Shown: piece by piece, positions 1 through 8,457 of the stretch
Layout of the letters: every line of letters starts with the position of its first letter
How positions within the stretch are numbered: the first letter of the stretch is position 1
NCBI RefSeq assembly: GCF_900115265.1
Contig: NZ_FOVU01000012.1
Span: 111,246 to 175,245, forward strand
Length of the DNA: 64,000 bases
From: Bradyrhizobium sp. Ghvi
GTDB taxonomy: Bacteria > Pseudomonadota > Alphaproteobacteria > Rhizobiales > Xanthobacteraceae
Reading direction: 5' to 3'
The notes under the pieces: model-generated
Database searches by the model: none
Told to the model about the DNA's origin: nothing
The model's input: the letters and a program-made list of their open reading frames with translations, nothing else
Translations under genes and position numbers: made by a program

Positions 1-1
1 G

Positions 2-643
2 ATCGCCCATTGCGGCACCTCGCTGTCGGGCATCGGCGGGGTCCGCCGGCCCGGCATCGTGCACCGACTGGACAAGGACACGACCGGCCTGATGGTGGTG
101 GCCAAGAACGACCTCGCCCATGCCTCGCTCACTGCCCAATTCGCCGATCACGGCCGCACCGGGCCGATGCGGCGTGGCTATATGGCATTCGCCTGGGGAG
201 TGCCGGGGCGGCACCGCGGCACCGTCGATGCGCCGATCGACCGCCACCCGCATGCGCGGGAAAAAATGGCGGTGCGCCAGGGTGGTCGCGAGGCGGTGAC
301 CCATTGGGAGCTGCTCGAGAGTTTTGCCGGCCGCGACGGCAAACCGGTCGCGGCTTTGCTGGCCTGCGAACTCGAGACCGGCCGCACCCACCAGATCCGC
401 GTCCACCTCGCCCATATCGGCCATCCCTTGATGGGCGACGCCGTCTATGGTCCCCATTTCAAGACCAAGGCCAACCAGCTCGGCCCCGAGTCGCAGGCTG
501 CCCTAACGGCGCTCGGCCGGCAGGCCCTGCATGCCTATTTGCTGGTATTAGAGCACCCCAGAACCGGAGAACTTCTGCACTGGGAGACGGGTCTGCCGGC
601 GGATTTGCTTCTCCTCGAAAGCCCCCTGAAAGCGGCGCTATGA
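2..643 (+). CDS. RluA-family rRNA pseudouridine synthase (5' partial)
   Basis: Isomerises uridine to pseudouridine in large-subunit rRNA. The reading frame is open from the window edge, so the N-terminus lies outside. Visible are the PGIVHRLDKDTTG block, where the Asp of HRLD is the family's catalytic nucleophile, then ETGRTHQIRVH and HPLMGD, the typical RluC/RluD core and C-terminal motifs. A GTG at 59 falls inside the catalytic motif and cannot be the true start. rpoH follows about 220 bases downstream on the same strand, an arrangement I believe is common in alphaproteobacteria. Whether it is RluC- or RluD-like cannot be decided from this fragment. Confidence 0.9.
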   Translation: MAHCGTSLSGIGGVRRPGIVHRLDKDTTGLMVVAKNDLAHASLTAQFADHGRTGPMRRGYMAFAWGVPGRHRGTVDAPIDRHPHAREKMAVRQGGREAVTHWELLESFAGRDGKPVAALLACELETGRTHQIRVHLAHIGHPLMGDAVYGPHFKTKANQLGPESQAALTALGRQALHAYLLVLEHPRTGELLHWETGLPADLLLLESPLKAAL

Positions 644-655
644 CGCAGGGGCTTT
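618..655 (+). terminator. Stem-loop across the pseudouridine synthase stop codon
   Basis: AAAGCCCCCTG at 618-628 pairs with CAGGGGCTTT at 646-655 with one bulged C; the stop codon lies in the loop. There is no T-run after the stem, so this may be a weak terminator or an mRNA-stabilising hairpin. Confidence 0.3.
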
Positions 656-861
656 GAGAAAACCGTTACCTTACAAAAAGTTATGGCTGCCACACGGGGA
701 CGTGACGTCAGCAATCCTTCCCTTTTTGCCCCCCGATGGAGTATATTGCGCCTGCGTTGGAAATGACCAACGTGGAACATCGCAGCTACGATCGGCTTTA
801 ACCAAGCGGTCGTCTGCCTGGCCCGCCGCTATCGGGGGCCTGAACCTTGGAGGGCTTACAT

Positions 862-1761
862 ATGGCCCGTACCGCTGCTTTGCCGGTCCTCAATGGAGAA
901 TCCGGCCTCTCTCGCTACCTCGCCGAGATCCGCAAATTCCCGATGCTGGAGCCCCAGCAGGAATACATGCTCGCCAAGCGTTGGCGCGAGCATGACGATC
1001 GCGACGCGGCACATCAACTCGTCACCAGCCATCTCCGGCTCGTGGCCAAGATCGCCATGGGCTATCGCGGCTACGGCTTGCCGATCTCCGAGGTCGTCTC
1101 GGAAGGCAACGTCGGCCTGATGCAGGCGGTGAAGCGCTTCGAGCCTGAAAAGGGCTTCCGTCTTGCCACCTATGCGATGTGGTGGATCAAGGCGTCGATT
1201 CAAGAGTACATCCTGCGTTCCTGGTCGCTCGTGAAGATGGGTACCACCGCGAACCAGAAGAAGCTGTTCTTCAACCTGCGCAAGGCGAAGAGCAAGATCA
1301 ACGCGCTGGAAGAGGGCGATCTCCGCCCCGACCAGGTCAAGATCATTGCCAAGCGCCTCGGCGTCACGGATCAGGACGTGATCGACATGAACCGCCGCCT
1401 CGGTGGCGATGCGTCGCTCAACGCGCCGATCCGCGACGACGGCGAAGCCGGCGAATGGCAGGACTGGCTGGTCGACAACACGCCCAACCAGGAAGCCATG
1501 ATGGCGGAGCACGAGGAGTATGACCACCGCCGTGACGCGCTGAACGGCGCCATGGGCGTGCTCAACCCGCGTGAACGCCGCATCTTCGAGGCCCGTCGCC
1601 TTGCCGATGAGCCGATGACGCTGGAAGACCTTGCCGCCGAGTTCGGTGTGTCGCGCGAGCGCGTCCGCCAGATCGAGGTCCGCGCCTTCGAGAAGGTGCA
1701 GTCCGCGGTCAAGGGCACGATCGCAAGGCAGGAACAGGCTGCGCTGGAAGCCGCGCACTGA
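862..1761 (+). CDS. rpoH: RNA polymerase sigma-32 factor RpoH
   Basis: Alternative sigma factor directing RNA polymerase to heat-shock promoters; 299 residues, normal for the family. Region 2 includes a typical ATYAMWWIKASIQEYI segment. The RpoH box is intact (QKKLFFNLR near residue 130), which separates it from housekeeping sigma factors. The region 4.2 helix-turn-helix is near the C-terminus (LAAEFGVSRERVRQIE). I chose ATG 862 over an in-frame TTG at 847 because GGAGG at 849-853 sits 8 bases upstream of it. Bradyrhizobium often carries several rpoH paralogues; which one this is cannot be told from the window. A strong terminator follows. Confidence 0.96.
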   Translation: MARTAALPVLNGESGLSRYLAEIRKFPMLEPQQEYMLAKRWREHDDRDAAHQLVTSHLRLVAKIAMGYRGYGLPISEVVSEGNVGLMQAVKRFEPEKGFRLATYAMWWIKASIQEYILRSWSLVKMGTTANQKKLFFNLRKAKSKINALEEGDLRPDQVKIIAKRLGVTDQDVIDMNRRLGGDASLNAPIRDDGEAGEWQDWLVDNTPNQEAMMAEHEEYDHRRDALNGAMGVLNPRERRIFEARRLADEPMTLEDLAAEFGVSRERVRQIEVRAFEKVQSAVKGTIARQEQAALEAAH

Positions 1762-1803
1762 GCGAAGGCTTTCCGCGCCACATTGGCGGATCGAGACGAG
1801 ACC

Positions 1804-1832
1804 AAAAGCCGGCGGCAACGCCGGCTTTTTTT
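1804..1832 (+). terminator. Rho-independent terminator of rpoH
   Basis: Perfect 11-bp stem (AAAAGCCGGCG, 1804-1814) with a GCAA tetraloop and a run of seven T at 1826-1832. Confidence 0.9.
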
Positions 1833-1921
1833 GTTGCATGAACTTGAGCATGTCCGCGAGCAACGCCGGCTGGACTAGAGCGACGAGGTCTCGGCCTCCG
1901 CCGGCTCGTCTGCACGCGCCC

Positions 1922-2542
1922 TCACTTCCCCCACGTGCGCGCCAGCGTCGCGAGCCAGCAGCCTTCGCAATAGCGGGCGTCCTTGAAGTCGATCCAATTA
2001 TGGGCATAGACGTGGTCGAGCGGAATGCCGTAACGCGCGCGCAGCACCTGGACCAGGATCTTCCAGGCCGCGACCTGCGCCGCGGTCGGACCGATCGTGA
2101 CATCGGGATAGTTGCCGGCGAACTCGACGCCGATCGAATTGTCGCGCACGACCTGATGATAGGTCGCGCTGTTGTCGATGTATTTGTTGTCGTTGCGATT
2201 GGCGCCGTCGGTGTGGGTCGGCACCAGATCGTCTGGGACCGACCAGTAGACCGTGCCATCGGTCTCGACCCAGACCATCACGCCGCGCCGGGTGGGATTC
2301 TTCGATTGCGCCTCGGCGCCGCCGCGCGCCGAGCCCGCCGGCCCTTCGGTCTGGTGCACGATGATGTTGCGCCAGGGATGGGCGTTGGCGAGATCGCCCC
2401 ACGGCGCGAGCCAGACCACCTTCAGCCCGGGAATGTCGGGCGTGCCGCGGCTGCGTGCGAGCCTTGCAAGCCCGTCATCGTTGGCGGCGGCGGGAGCGAT
2501 CAGAACAGCGGCCAGAACAGCCACGACAAGGCGAAATATCAT
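1922..2542 (-). CDS. Secreted N-acetylmuramoyl-L-alanine amidase (Amidase_2)
   Basis: Zinc amidase that cleaves the bond between MurNAc and the stem peptide in peptidoglycan; predicted periplasmic. Starting at ATG 2542 gives 206 residues with an obvious signal peptide (hydrophobic residues 3-18, ending near AAAN). The Amidase_2 core shows the first zinc ligand His63 in IIVHQTEG, Glu140 in IGVEFAGN, and His181 with Cys192 in the YAHNWIDFKDARYCEG segment. A longer in-frame start exists upstream but would bury the signal peptide. It lies 37 bases from the diguanylate cyclase stop on the same strand and may be cotranscribed with it. Confidence 0.85.
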   Translation of the reverse strand: MIFRLVVAVLAAVLIAPAAANDDGLARLARSRGTPDIPGLKVVWLAPWGDLANAHPWRNIIVHQTEGPAGSARGGAEAQSKNPTRRGVMVWVETDGTVYWSVPDDLVPTHTDGANRNDNKYIDNSATYHQVVRDNSIGVEFAGNYPDVTIGPTAAQVAAWKILVQVLRARYGIPLDHVYAHNWIDFKDARYCEGCWLATLARTWGK

Positions 2543-2579
2543 CACGGGGGATCCAAGGGCGGATCCGAACCTAGCAGAT

Positions 2580-3782
2580 CTATGCGAATTTGCGCGCGGC
2601 TTCGACCGGCTCGGGCAACAGCGGAGGGGCCGGATCGTAGACGGCAAAATCGTTCTTGCCGTTCTTCTTGGCGGCATAAAGGGCGTGGTCGGCATGGGCG
2701 ATCAGCCTGTCGGGGAATTGACCAATGCCGCGATCCCATTCCGCAACACCGATCGAGATCGCGATCGGGATGTCGTTGCCGGAGCAGGTGGCGGCGTCCT
2801 GGCGGCAGACCTCGAGAATGCGGCGGGCGATCAGCGCGCCCTCGCGCATGGATGAGGATGGCAGCACGACGCAGAACTCGTCGCCGCCGGTACGCGCGAG
2901 CATGTCGCCCGGCCGCAAGCGCGTCTGTGCCATCAAGGTGAAGTGCTGAAGGCAGGCATCGCCCGCGGCGTGGCCATGGGTGTCGTTGATGGTCTTGAAG
3001 CCGTCGAGGTCGATCACCAGCAGCGAGAACGGCTCATTGCTGCGCTCCGAACGGGCGCATTCCTCCGACAGCCGCTGCAACAGATGGCGGCGATTGGCGA
3101 CGCCGGTGAGATCGTCGAGCAGCGCGAGATCTGCAACCTCGTTGCGCAGCCGATCCATCGCCATCAGCAGGAAGCCGAAATTGAGGGTCATCGACAAGAA
3201 CAGCAGACCGAGCACCAGGAAGCCATGGACCTGACCGCCGCCTCGCGCCGAGAAGTCGTAGCCGAACAGATTGCCCGCCGTGCGCGTCACGAACATGGCG
3301 ATAATGGCGATGATGACCGTGCCTGACAGCCGCGCGCCCGGACTGGCACGGCCTTCGGGCGGCGACAGCAACAGGGGCAGCGCCACCACCAGCGGCACGG
3401 CCTGCCCGAGCGTGTAGCTCGCCATGCGCAGCAGCATGTGATCGAAGACGAACAGAAACACCAGAATGCCGGCGAAGCTCAACGCGGTCGTTGCGGTCAT
3501 GAGACGCCACGTCACCGGCTGGTCGTAGAAGCGCTGGATACCCATGGCTGCAAGGCAGCACCCCGTGATGATGCCGACAGCGCCGGCCGCGGTCGGCACG
3601 GGGGAATCGATGAGCAGGCGGACCAGCGCGGTCATCGCGCCGCCGGCGCCGACGAACGCCGATGCCATCCAGAACCGCGCCGCCGCGAATTTGGGATAGG
3701 AGCGCGCCACGTAGGCCCAGATCAGGCCTAGCGCGAGGAAATTGATGATGAACACGGTCCAGAGTGTCGGCACGCTCAGCAT
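2580..3782 (-). CDS. Membrane diguanylate cyclase (GGDEF)
   Basis: Makes cyclic di-GMP from two GTP. The first half (about residues 5-210) is six to seven hydrophobic helices with no recognised sensor domain. A GGDEF domain fills residues 220-385, with RTGGDEF intact at 299-303. An RxxD inhibitory I-site (R290-PGD293) sits just upstream, so product inhibition is expected. No EAL domain is present. ATG 3782 begins directly with the first membrane helix; an in-frame GTG at 3827 would add 15 residues. Neither start has a good ribosome binding site. Probably in one transcript with the amidase gene downstream. Confidence 0.88.
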   Translation of the reverse strand: MLSVPTLWTVFIINFLALGLIWAYVARSYPKFAAARFWMASAFVGAGGAMTALVRLLIDSPVPTAAGAVGIITGCCLAAMGIQRFYDQPVTWRLMTATTALSFAGILVFLFVFDHMLLRMASYTLGQAVPLVVALPLLLSPPEGRASPGARLSGTVIIAIIAMFVTRTAGNLFGYDFSARGGGQVHGFLVLGLLFLSMTLNFGFLLMAMDRLRNEVADLALLDDLTGVANRRHLLQRLSEECARSERSNEPFSLLVIDLDGFKTINDTHGHAAGDACLQHFTLMAQTRLRPGDMLARTGGDEFCVVLPSSSMREGALIARRILEVCRQDAATCSGNDIPIAISIGVAEWDRGIGQFPDRLIAHADHALYAAKKNGKNDFAVYDPAPPLLPEPVEAARKFA

Positions 3783-4186
3783 GACGACATCGGGACATGC
3801 CACGTCCCGCCCCCTTCGATCGGCCACCGTCCGTCCATCACCGCCCCCGTGTTCTTGCGGTGATCATGCGCGAGTTGCACTTAACGGAACCTCACTGCGA
3901 CCGTCGAAAACGCGCCCTTGGTTTTGGATTCATGAATGCGGGGATCTCGATTATCAGATCGTTAGGCACGTCGCGGGCGTCGATGCATGCGCATGGCGAA
4001 GCGGATTCGCAGGCCAAAATCACCTGAAAATGCATCTGAGCTGTGGATAACGGGATGACACAGATGTGACGACGCAGGGCAGCGAGGCGCGAATCTGCTG
4101 AGTTTGTCATCGAGGATGTTGCGAGGCTGGCCCTCCGCCGAGCGTTCCTCGTGTCGCGTTTCACCATTAACCCTTAAGAGGATCCT
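3783..4186. other. Gene-free stretch upstream of the mini-protein gene
   Basis: About 400 bases between a leftward cyclase gene and the rightward mini-protein gene. I see no credible coding sequence. It must hold both promoters, but no hexamer pair stands out. Confidence 0.5.
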
Positions 4187-4255
4187 ATGGCTAAGAAAGC
4201 GAAGAAGGCGACGAAGAAGAAGGCGAAAAAGGCCAAGAAGGCGAAGAAGAAGTAA
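4187..4255 (+). CDS. 22-residue Lys/Ala-rich mini-protein
   Basis: ATG 4187 to TAA 4255 encodes 22 residues made only of Lys, Ala, one Thr and the start Met, in KKAKKA-type repeats. Shine-Dalgarno AAGAGGA (4175-4181) is 5 bases before the ATG and a good terminator follows at 4327, so this looks like a real monocistronic unit although it is far shorter than annotation cut-offs. Composition resembles the C-terminal tail of histone H1-like bacterial proteins, so nucleic-acid binding is possible; this is inference from charge alone. Function unknown. Confidence 0.6.
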   Translation: MAKKAKKATKKKAKKAKKAKKK

Positions 4256-4273
4256 CGCGGCTTCTTTTTCTTT

Positions 4274-4301
4274 GCCCGGGTGGAGCACGCTCCGCCCGGG
4301 C
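4274..4301. other. Strong hairpin after the mini-protein gene
   Basis: GCCCGGGTGGAGC (4274-4286) pairs with GCTCCGCCCGGGC (4289-4301), 13 bp with one G-T pair. There is no T-run, so it is probably an mRNA 3' structure ahead of the true terminator. Confidence 0.45.
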
Positions 4302-4326
4302 GTCGGGTCGAACGGGGTTGAAGGTG

Positions 4327-4349
4327 GCGGGCGAAAGGCCCGCTTTTTT
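4327..4349 (+). terminator. Rho-independent terminator
   Basis: GCGGGC (4327-4332), loop GAAAG, GCCCGC (4338-4343), then six T. It ends the mini-protein transcript. Confidence 0.85.
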
Positions 4350-4369
4350 GTTGGCTATCTTTTCATTGG

Positions 4370-4981
4370 CTATCGCTCGGCAAAGGCGAGCTTGGCCCCT
4401 AACAGGGCAAAGCCGGCAGCGAAGGAGCGGCGCAGCCAGGCCATCACACCGGGGCGGGAGATCACGCGCTCGCGCACGGACGCCGCGCAGAGGCCGTAGA
4501 CGACGAACACCGCAAAGGTCATCGCCATGAAGGCGCCGCTCAATTCAAGCATCCGCGCCAGCACATGCGTCTCGTCCGCCGCGATGAATTGCGGCAGGAA
4601 AGCGAGAAAGAAGATCGAGAGCTTCGGGTTGAGGATGTTGATCAGGAAGCCAGTGACGATGACCCGGGCGCTGGAGCGCTCCCTGATATCAGCCTCGACC
4701 GCGAGCGCCCCGCTCTCGCGTAGCGCCTGCCAGGACATGTAGAGCAGATAGGCCACGCCGCACCATTTCAGCGCGGCGAAAGCGAGCGCGCTGGTATGGA
4801 GCACGGCGGCGAGGCCGAGCATCGCAGCACACATGTGCGGCACGATCCCCAGCGTACAGCCGAAGGCCGCCGCGACACTGGCGCGCGAGCCCCGCGTCAG
4901 TGCGGCAGCCAGCGTGTAGAGAACACCGGTACCCGGTGAAGCCACGACGATGAGCGAGGTGAGCAGGAAGGACCAGGACAT
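4370..4981 (-). CDS. LysE/RhtB-family amino-acid exporter
   Basis: Inner-membrane exporter of amino acids or derivatives; 203 residues, typical length. Hydrophobic helices run through the chain. The family signatures are SPGTGVLY near residue 15 and ILNPKLSIFFLAFLPQF in the middle. ATG 4981 begins at the first helix. The substrate cannot be deduced. It stands alone, with the mini-protein terminator facing its 3' end and a lone receiver-domain gene upstream on the same strand. Confidence 0.85.
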   Translation of the reverse strand: MSWSFLLTSLIVVASPGTGVLYTLAAALTRGSRASVAAAFGCTLGIVPHMCAAMLGLAAVLHTSALAFAALKWCGVAYLLYMSWQALRESGALAVEADIRERSSARVIVTGFLINILNPKLSIFFLAFLPQFIAADETHVLARMLELSGAFMAMTFAVFVVYGLCAASVRERVISRPGVMAWLRRSFAAGFALLGAKLAFAER

Positions 4982-5049
4982 GTCCTGTTCGTACCACCCC
5001 TGACGCGGTCGGAGAAGTCACGACACGGTCAGCGCAGCGCGTGCGCGCC

Positions 5050-5424
5050 TCAGTTCAGCTGGGCGATTTCGGCTTCACGCAATACGTCGAGCGGCGCCCA
5101 TGGCTTGGCCCAGAACTTCGCACCGGCGGGCAAGGGCTGCATCAAGGGGCGGCCGGAGGTCACGACCACGTCGAGCTTCGGATTGCGGTCCTTGGCGACG
5201 TGCGCGAGCTCGACACCGTTCATGCGGCCGGCGAGTTGGACGTCGGTCAGCATCAGGCAGAGTGCGCCGGCACTTTTCTCCAGCACAAGCTCGGCCGCCT
5301 CGGCGCTCTCACACTGGATAACTTGATAGCCACTTTCCTCCAGGAGAAGGCACAGCATCTCCCGCTGCATGAGGTCGTCCTCAACGATGAGTGCCGTTGC
5401 CGTGAATGGCTCTGATTGTCTCAT
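5050..5424 (-). CDS. Single-domain response regulator
   Basis: A lone CheY-like receiver of 124 residues without an output domain. Asp61 (LMLTDVQLAG) is the phosphoacceptor, Glu15-Asp16-Asp17 the acidic pocket, Thr89 and Lys107 (FWAKPWAP) the switch residues, so it should be phosphorylatable. The start at ATG 5424 has GGGAG five to nine bases upstream; a longer open frame to 5724 overlaps the SDR remnant and is not credible. Lone receivers often serve as output or phosphate sink of hybrid kinases. No cognate kinase is adjacent; a hybrid kinase lies 30 kb away. Confidence 0.85.
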   Translation of the reverse strand: MRQSEPFTATALIVEDDLMQREMLCLLLEESGYQVIQCESAEAAELVLEKSAGALCLMLTDVQLAGRMNGVELAHVAKDRNPKLDVVVTSGRPLMQPLPAGAKFWAKPWAPLDVLREAEIAQLN

Positions 5425-5550
5425 TGGTGGCTCCCAATGCTTGGCCTTGCCCAAGTAATCCATGTTAAAACGGGAACCGGAGGACGGTTCTGTTCCAATC
5501 TGAAAAAATGTAAATTGTTGTTCCCCGTTCGGAGCTTGACGGAAGATCTC

Positions 5551-5797
5551 ATGACGGCGATTCGCGGCGCGGCCGCTATCACGGGAGCGGCGAGCGGCAT
5601 CGGTCGCGCGCTCACAATCGAGCTTGCGCAACGCGGCTGCGACCTCGCGCTCGCCGATCGTGACGAGGCCGGCTTGAAAACGCTTCCCGCCGAAATCGGA
5701 GCGCAACGCAAGATCAGCGTGCATCGCGTTCTTCCGCCCGGGGACGTATTGGGCGCCGTTGCAGCGGCGGATCGAGAAGATGGCGAAGGGGACGTGA
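5551..5797 (+). pseudogene. Short-chain dehydrogenase remnant
   Basis: From ATG 5551 (GGAAG upstream) the frame gives about 60 residues of a classical SDR N-terminus, including the TGAASGIGRAL Rossmann motif and a following ALADRDEAGL segment, then loses similarity near position 5733. The usual Tyr-x-x-x-Lys catalytic region is absent. In the +1 frame the next 60 bases read FFRPGTYWAPLQRRIEKMAK to a TGA at 5797, which looks like a genuine protein C-terminus. I infer an internal deletion joining an SDR start to the tail of the same or a neighbouring gene. Not functional as a dehydrogenase. Confidence 0.6.
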
Positions 5798-5841
5798 GGC
5801 GAAAACGTCGCCTCACGCTCCGCTCTCGTAGGTGGATGTGG

Positions 5842-6648
5842 TTACTGCCCCACCAGCCGGTCCGCAAAATACCCGATCGTCTTGCGGTAGATCACGGCCC
5901 TGTTCCACTCGCGCATCGCTTCGAAATTGGCCGAGCCTTCGCCATAGGGCTGGCCCATCTTGAAGCCGTTCGAGTGCAAGAGGTTCGCGGTCGAGGCGAG
6001 CACGTCGGGGACGCTGTGGCGGAGGTCGACATGGCCGTCGCCGTCGAAATCCACGCCGTACTTGATGTAGGACGACGGCAGGAACTGGGTCTGGCCGATC
6101 TCGCCGGCATAGGCGCCGATCAGGTCGCGCAGCGGCAGGTCGCCGCGCTGCACGATCTTGAGCGCGGCGAGCAGTTCACCCTGGAACAGCTCGGTGCGGC
6201 GGCAATCATGCGCGAGTGTCGCAAGCGTGCGGATCACCGGCAGCTTGCCCATGTCGCCCTTGCCGAAATCGCTCTCCAGGCCCCAGATCGCGACCAGGAT
6301 CTGCCGGGGCACGCCGAACTGCTGCTCGATGCGCGAGAGCAGCGCGGCATGACGCTGCAGCAGCGCGCGCCCGCCATTGATGCGCCCGGCGCCGACGCGG
6401 GTCGAGACATACTGCTCGAAGGTCTTGTTGAAGGTGTAGCGCTGGCGGCGGTCGAAGGCGAGCACGGCGCCATCGGGGGTGATGCCGCTGAACGCCGCGC
6501 TGGTCACGCCCGCCGACACGCCTGCGGCTTGCGCCTCCGCGCTCATGCCGGCGATGAAACTGTTGAAGTCGCCACCGCAACGCGCGGCCTCGGCCGAGCC
6601 GCCGGCCAGGGAGACGATGACGGCGGCGGCGAAAAGCGATCTCAACAT
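5842..6648 (-). CDS. Lytic murein transglycosylase (MltB-like)
   Basis: Cleaves the MurNAc-GlcNAc bond of peptidoglycan to form 1,6-anhydroMurNAc. 268 residues from ATG 6648, beginning with a signal peptide (hydrophobic residues 4-18, cleavage near AEA-AR). The catalytic Glu is Glu125 in AIWGLESDFGK. The GAYAGEIGQTQFLPSSY and GDGHVDL segments are standard for this family. No peptidoglycan-binding domain follows, so it is the short form. Monocistronic as far as can be seen, convergent with the SDR remnant. Confidence 0.88.
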   Translation of the reverse strand: MLRSLFAAAVIVSLAGGSAEAARCGGDFNSFIAGMSAEAQAAGVSAGVTSAAFSGITPDGAVLAFDRRQRYTFNKTFEQYVSTRVGAGRINGGRALLQRHAALLSRIEQQFGVPRQILVAIWGLESDFGKGDMGKLPVIRTLATLAHDCRRTELFQGELLAALKIVQRGDLPLRDLIGAYAGEIGQTQFLPSSYIKYGVDFDGDGHVDLRHSVPDVLASTANLLHSNGFKMGQPYGEGSANFEAMREWNRAVIYRKTIGYFADRLVGQ

Positions 6649-6784
6649 CGGACAAGCATCCTCATGAACTGGGCGCGAAACTTTGGCGCGAAGCAGAATG
6701 CGATCATGCCCGGGAACGGGATTCACGTCAAAGCGACACGGAACCGATCAGTCTGATACCCGCGATCAACGGCACTGAGACAAA

Positions 6785-6881
6785 AACCGCAAAACAACCC
6801 CATGCACAGTAGGAGCAGCGCGTCCGCCGATTTTGATTTTCCGAATTCGAGTTGACCCGTCGGGCAAAACAGGCGTATGGT
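6785..6881 (+). repeat. Dispersed repeat with promoter-like end, copy A
   Basis: Two blocks shared with 56852-56968: one from AACCGC to CACAGTAG (6785-6812), and TTGACC followed by CGTCGGGCAAAACA (6852-6871). TTGACC (6852-6857) and TATGGT (6876-6881) are spaced 18 bp, like a sigma-70 promoter pointing at the gene at 7037. The rest of the 6649-7036 gap shows nothing else recognisable. Confidence 0.6.
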
Positions 6882-7036
6882 GCCAGCATCGCAAAGTCCG
6901 GGCGTTGGCCCCCGCCCGCGACGCGCCCGTTGAAAGTGGCCAGCGTCAAGGCGGCAGGTTTGATCCGCATCAACGTGGCTCACGGCCTCGTTCATAGACT
7001 GGGATCAACAGGAGCGCCCGCGCAGGAGACCAGCCC

Positions 7037-7561
7037 ATGACCGGAATTACCCTCACCACTGAGCAGATCCGCAACGCGCCCGCGCCCGTGCGGCAATGGA
7101 TCGAGCAGGAGGTGATCAGTTCGCTCGGCCTTGCGCCGCGCCCGCCTGTCGCCGCACCTAGCCAAACCGCCCATCTCGTCGCCTGCAGCGTGGATGATGT
7201 GGCCGGCGTGCTCGAGCACATCCGCGGCACGTTCCCGGCGGTGAACGTTCTCTTAGAGTTCGGCCGGCCCGGCATCACCTACGGCGAGCCCGCGGTGATG
7301 ACGTTCCGCCTGATGGATATCCTGCATCACACGCGGCTGCAGGAGATCGGGCAAGTCATGACCTGTCTGGAGATGATCAACCAGGCGCTGACCGTGGTCA
7401 GGAAAGATCCAACCGCGCGGTTCTGCGGCTACGACAATGAGGGCCACTGCCTGATCGCGCCGCAGACGCAGGCCAGCATCGCGACGCTCTGGCAGGGCAT
7501 GATGGAACGCCAGCAGGCGCAGCAGCCCGGGGCGGACGACCGGATCGCGCCGGCGGCGTAA
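7037..7561 (+). CDS. Conserved hypothetical protein
   Basis: 174 residues, not recognised. The start fits a soluble protein with no signal peptide or membrane helix. Residues 45-75 look like an alpha/beta fold, 95-125 are helical (LMDILHHTRLQEIGQVMTCLEM) and the last 25 residues are Gln/Ala-rich. Codon use matches the core genes. It follows the promoter-bearing dispersed repeat at 6785-6881, which could drive it. The next gene starts 55 bases downstream. Confidence 0.7.
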   Translation: MTGITLTTEQIRNAPAPVRQWIEQEVISSLGLAPRPPVAAPSQTAHLVACSVDDVAGVLEHIRGTFPAVNVLLEFGRPGITYGEPAVMTFRLMDILHHTRLQEIGQVMTCLEMINQALTVVRKDPTARFCGYDNEGHCLIAPQTQASIATLWQGMMERQQAQQPGADDRIAPAA

Positions 7562-7615
7562 GGCGGGCGACCCGCAAACCCGACAGACGAGAGCTACGTT
7601 GGCGGAGAAAGTGTT

Positions 7616-7966
7616 GTGCCGAACACCAGACGACGGGCCAGGCCGCGCTCCTTCCGCCTGCTGCGCATCCCGCTTTTCCGCCTGCTCGTCATCAACCTCG
7701 CGACCGGCGCCTGTGCTGCCACGCTCCTTGTCGGCGGACTGCTCTGGCTCAACCCAGGCCACCTGCGCGAACTGATCTTCGCCGATCGCGCCCCTAGCAT
7801 CGGCCTTGCGTTGCTGCTGGCATCCTTCGTCATCACCTTCGGCTCCGCCGCGATGGGCAGCGCGATCATGGCTCAGGGTCGCAAGCAGGAGGATGGCAAC
7901 AGCGGTGGCGGCCGTCGATTGAGGTTGGCCGCCGAGAAAGTCTCGCGCCGCACGCAGCCAATGTGA
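7616..7966 (+). CDS. Small two-helix membrane protein
   Basis: 116 residues from GTG 7616, with GGCGGAG about 8 bases upstream. An Arg-rich N-terminus (RRRARPRSFRLLRIP) precedes two hydrophobic helices at about residues 22-46 and 63-86, then a basic cytoplasmic tail. By the positive-inside rule both termini would be cytoplasmic. No family recognised. It may share a transcript with the gene ending at 7561. Confidence 0.55.
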   Translation: MPNTRRRARPRSFRLLRIPLFRLLVINLATGACAATLLVGGLLWLNPGHLRELIFADRAPSIGLALLLASFVITFGSAAMGSAIMAQGRKQEDGNSGGGRRLRLAAEKVSRRTQPM

Positions 7967-8264
7967 TGTGTGCAACGCACGATGGCGGTTTCCTGGCGCG
8001 CGTTGTCAGACTTCGTGCATGCAACGCCTACAAAATGCCGGATCGATCAGCATTCCCCTGCATGCGCCCGCGCACGATGAACAAAGTATTTCGGAAGTCC
8101 AAGCATTTGTTTTTCGAACGTGCGGGAACCCCCGCGCAGGTCAGTTGCATATCTGAGGCGACGGCTGCGACATCGAGACCATGCCGATTCATCTTGCCTT
8201 GGCGAGACGCTAGCGATAGCCTTCTATCTCAGGTTGTTGCCCCGCCAGCCCCGGGCAACGCTGA

Positions 8265-8311
8265 AGACCAAGATAAGCGGCGGGCTCCCCCAGCCCGCCG
8301 CTTATTGGTCT
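8265..8311. other. Long hairpin in the 7967-8457 gap
   Basis: The gap of about 490 bases has no convincing gene. It holds a near-perfect inverted repeat: 8265-8286 (from AGACCAA to GGCGGGCT) pairs with 8292-8311 with one bulged G and a CCCCC loop. There is no T-run on either strand, so it is not a standard terminator. Confidence 0.5.
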
Positions 8312-8457
8312 GGCCACCGGCGGCTTCGCGCTGCGCCCAAGCCGTTCCCACGAAACAAGCGCCATCAGACAGTTCCGCGCCCGGCTCGGCCGAAACGCCG
8401 ATGTCTGGGAGCCGCGAAGTCATTTGACTGCGGCGCCCTGATCGACGACAAGCCGCC

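Noticed and set aside
856..2259. 467-codon minus-strand frame across rpoH
   Set aside because: Shadow frame; Arg/Ser-rich, crosses the rpoH terminator.
7963..8427. 154-codon frame in the gap after 7966
   Set aside because: No ribosome site, irregular composition, contains the 20-bp hairpin; kept as non-coding.
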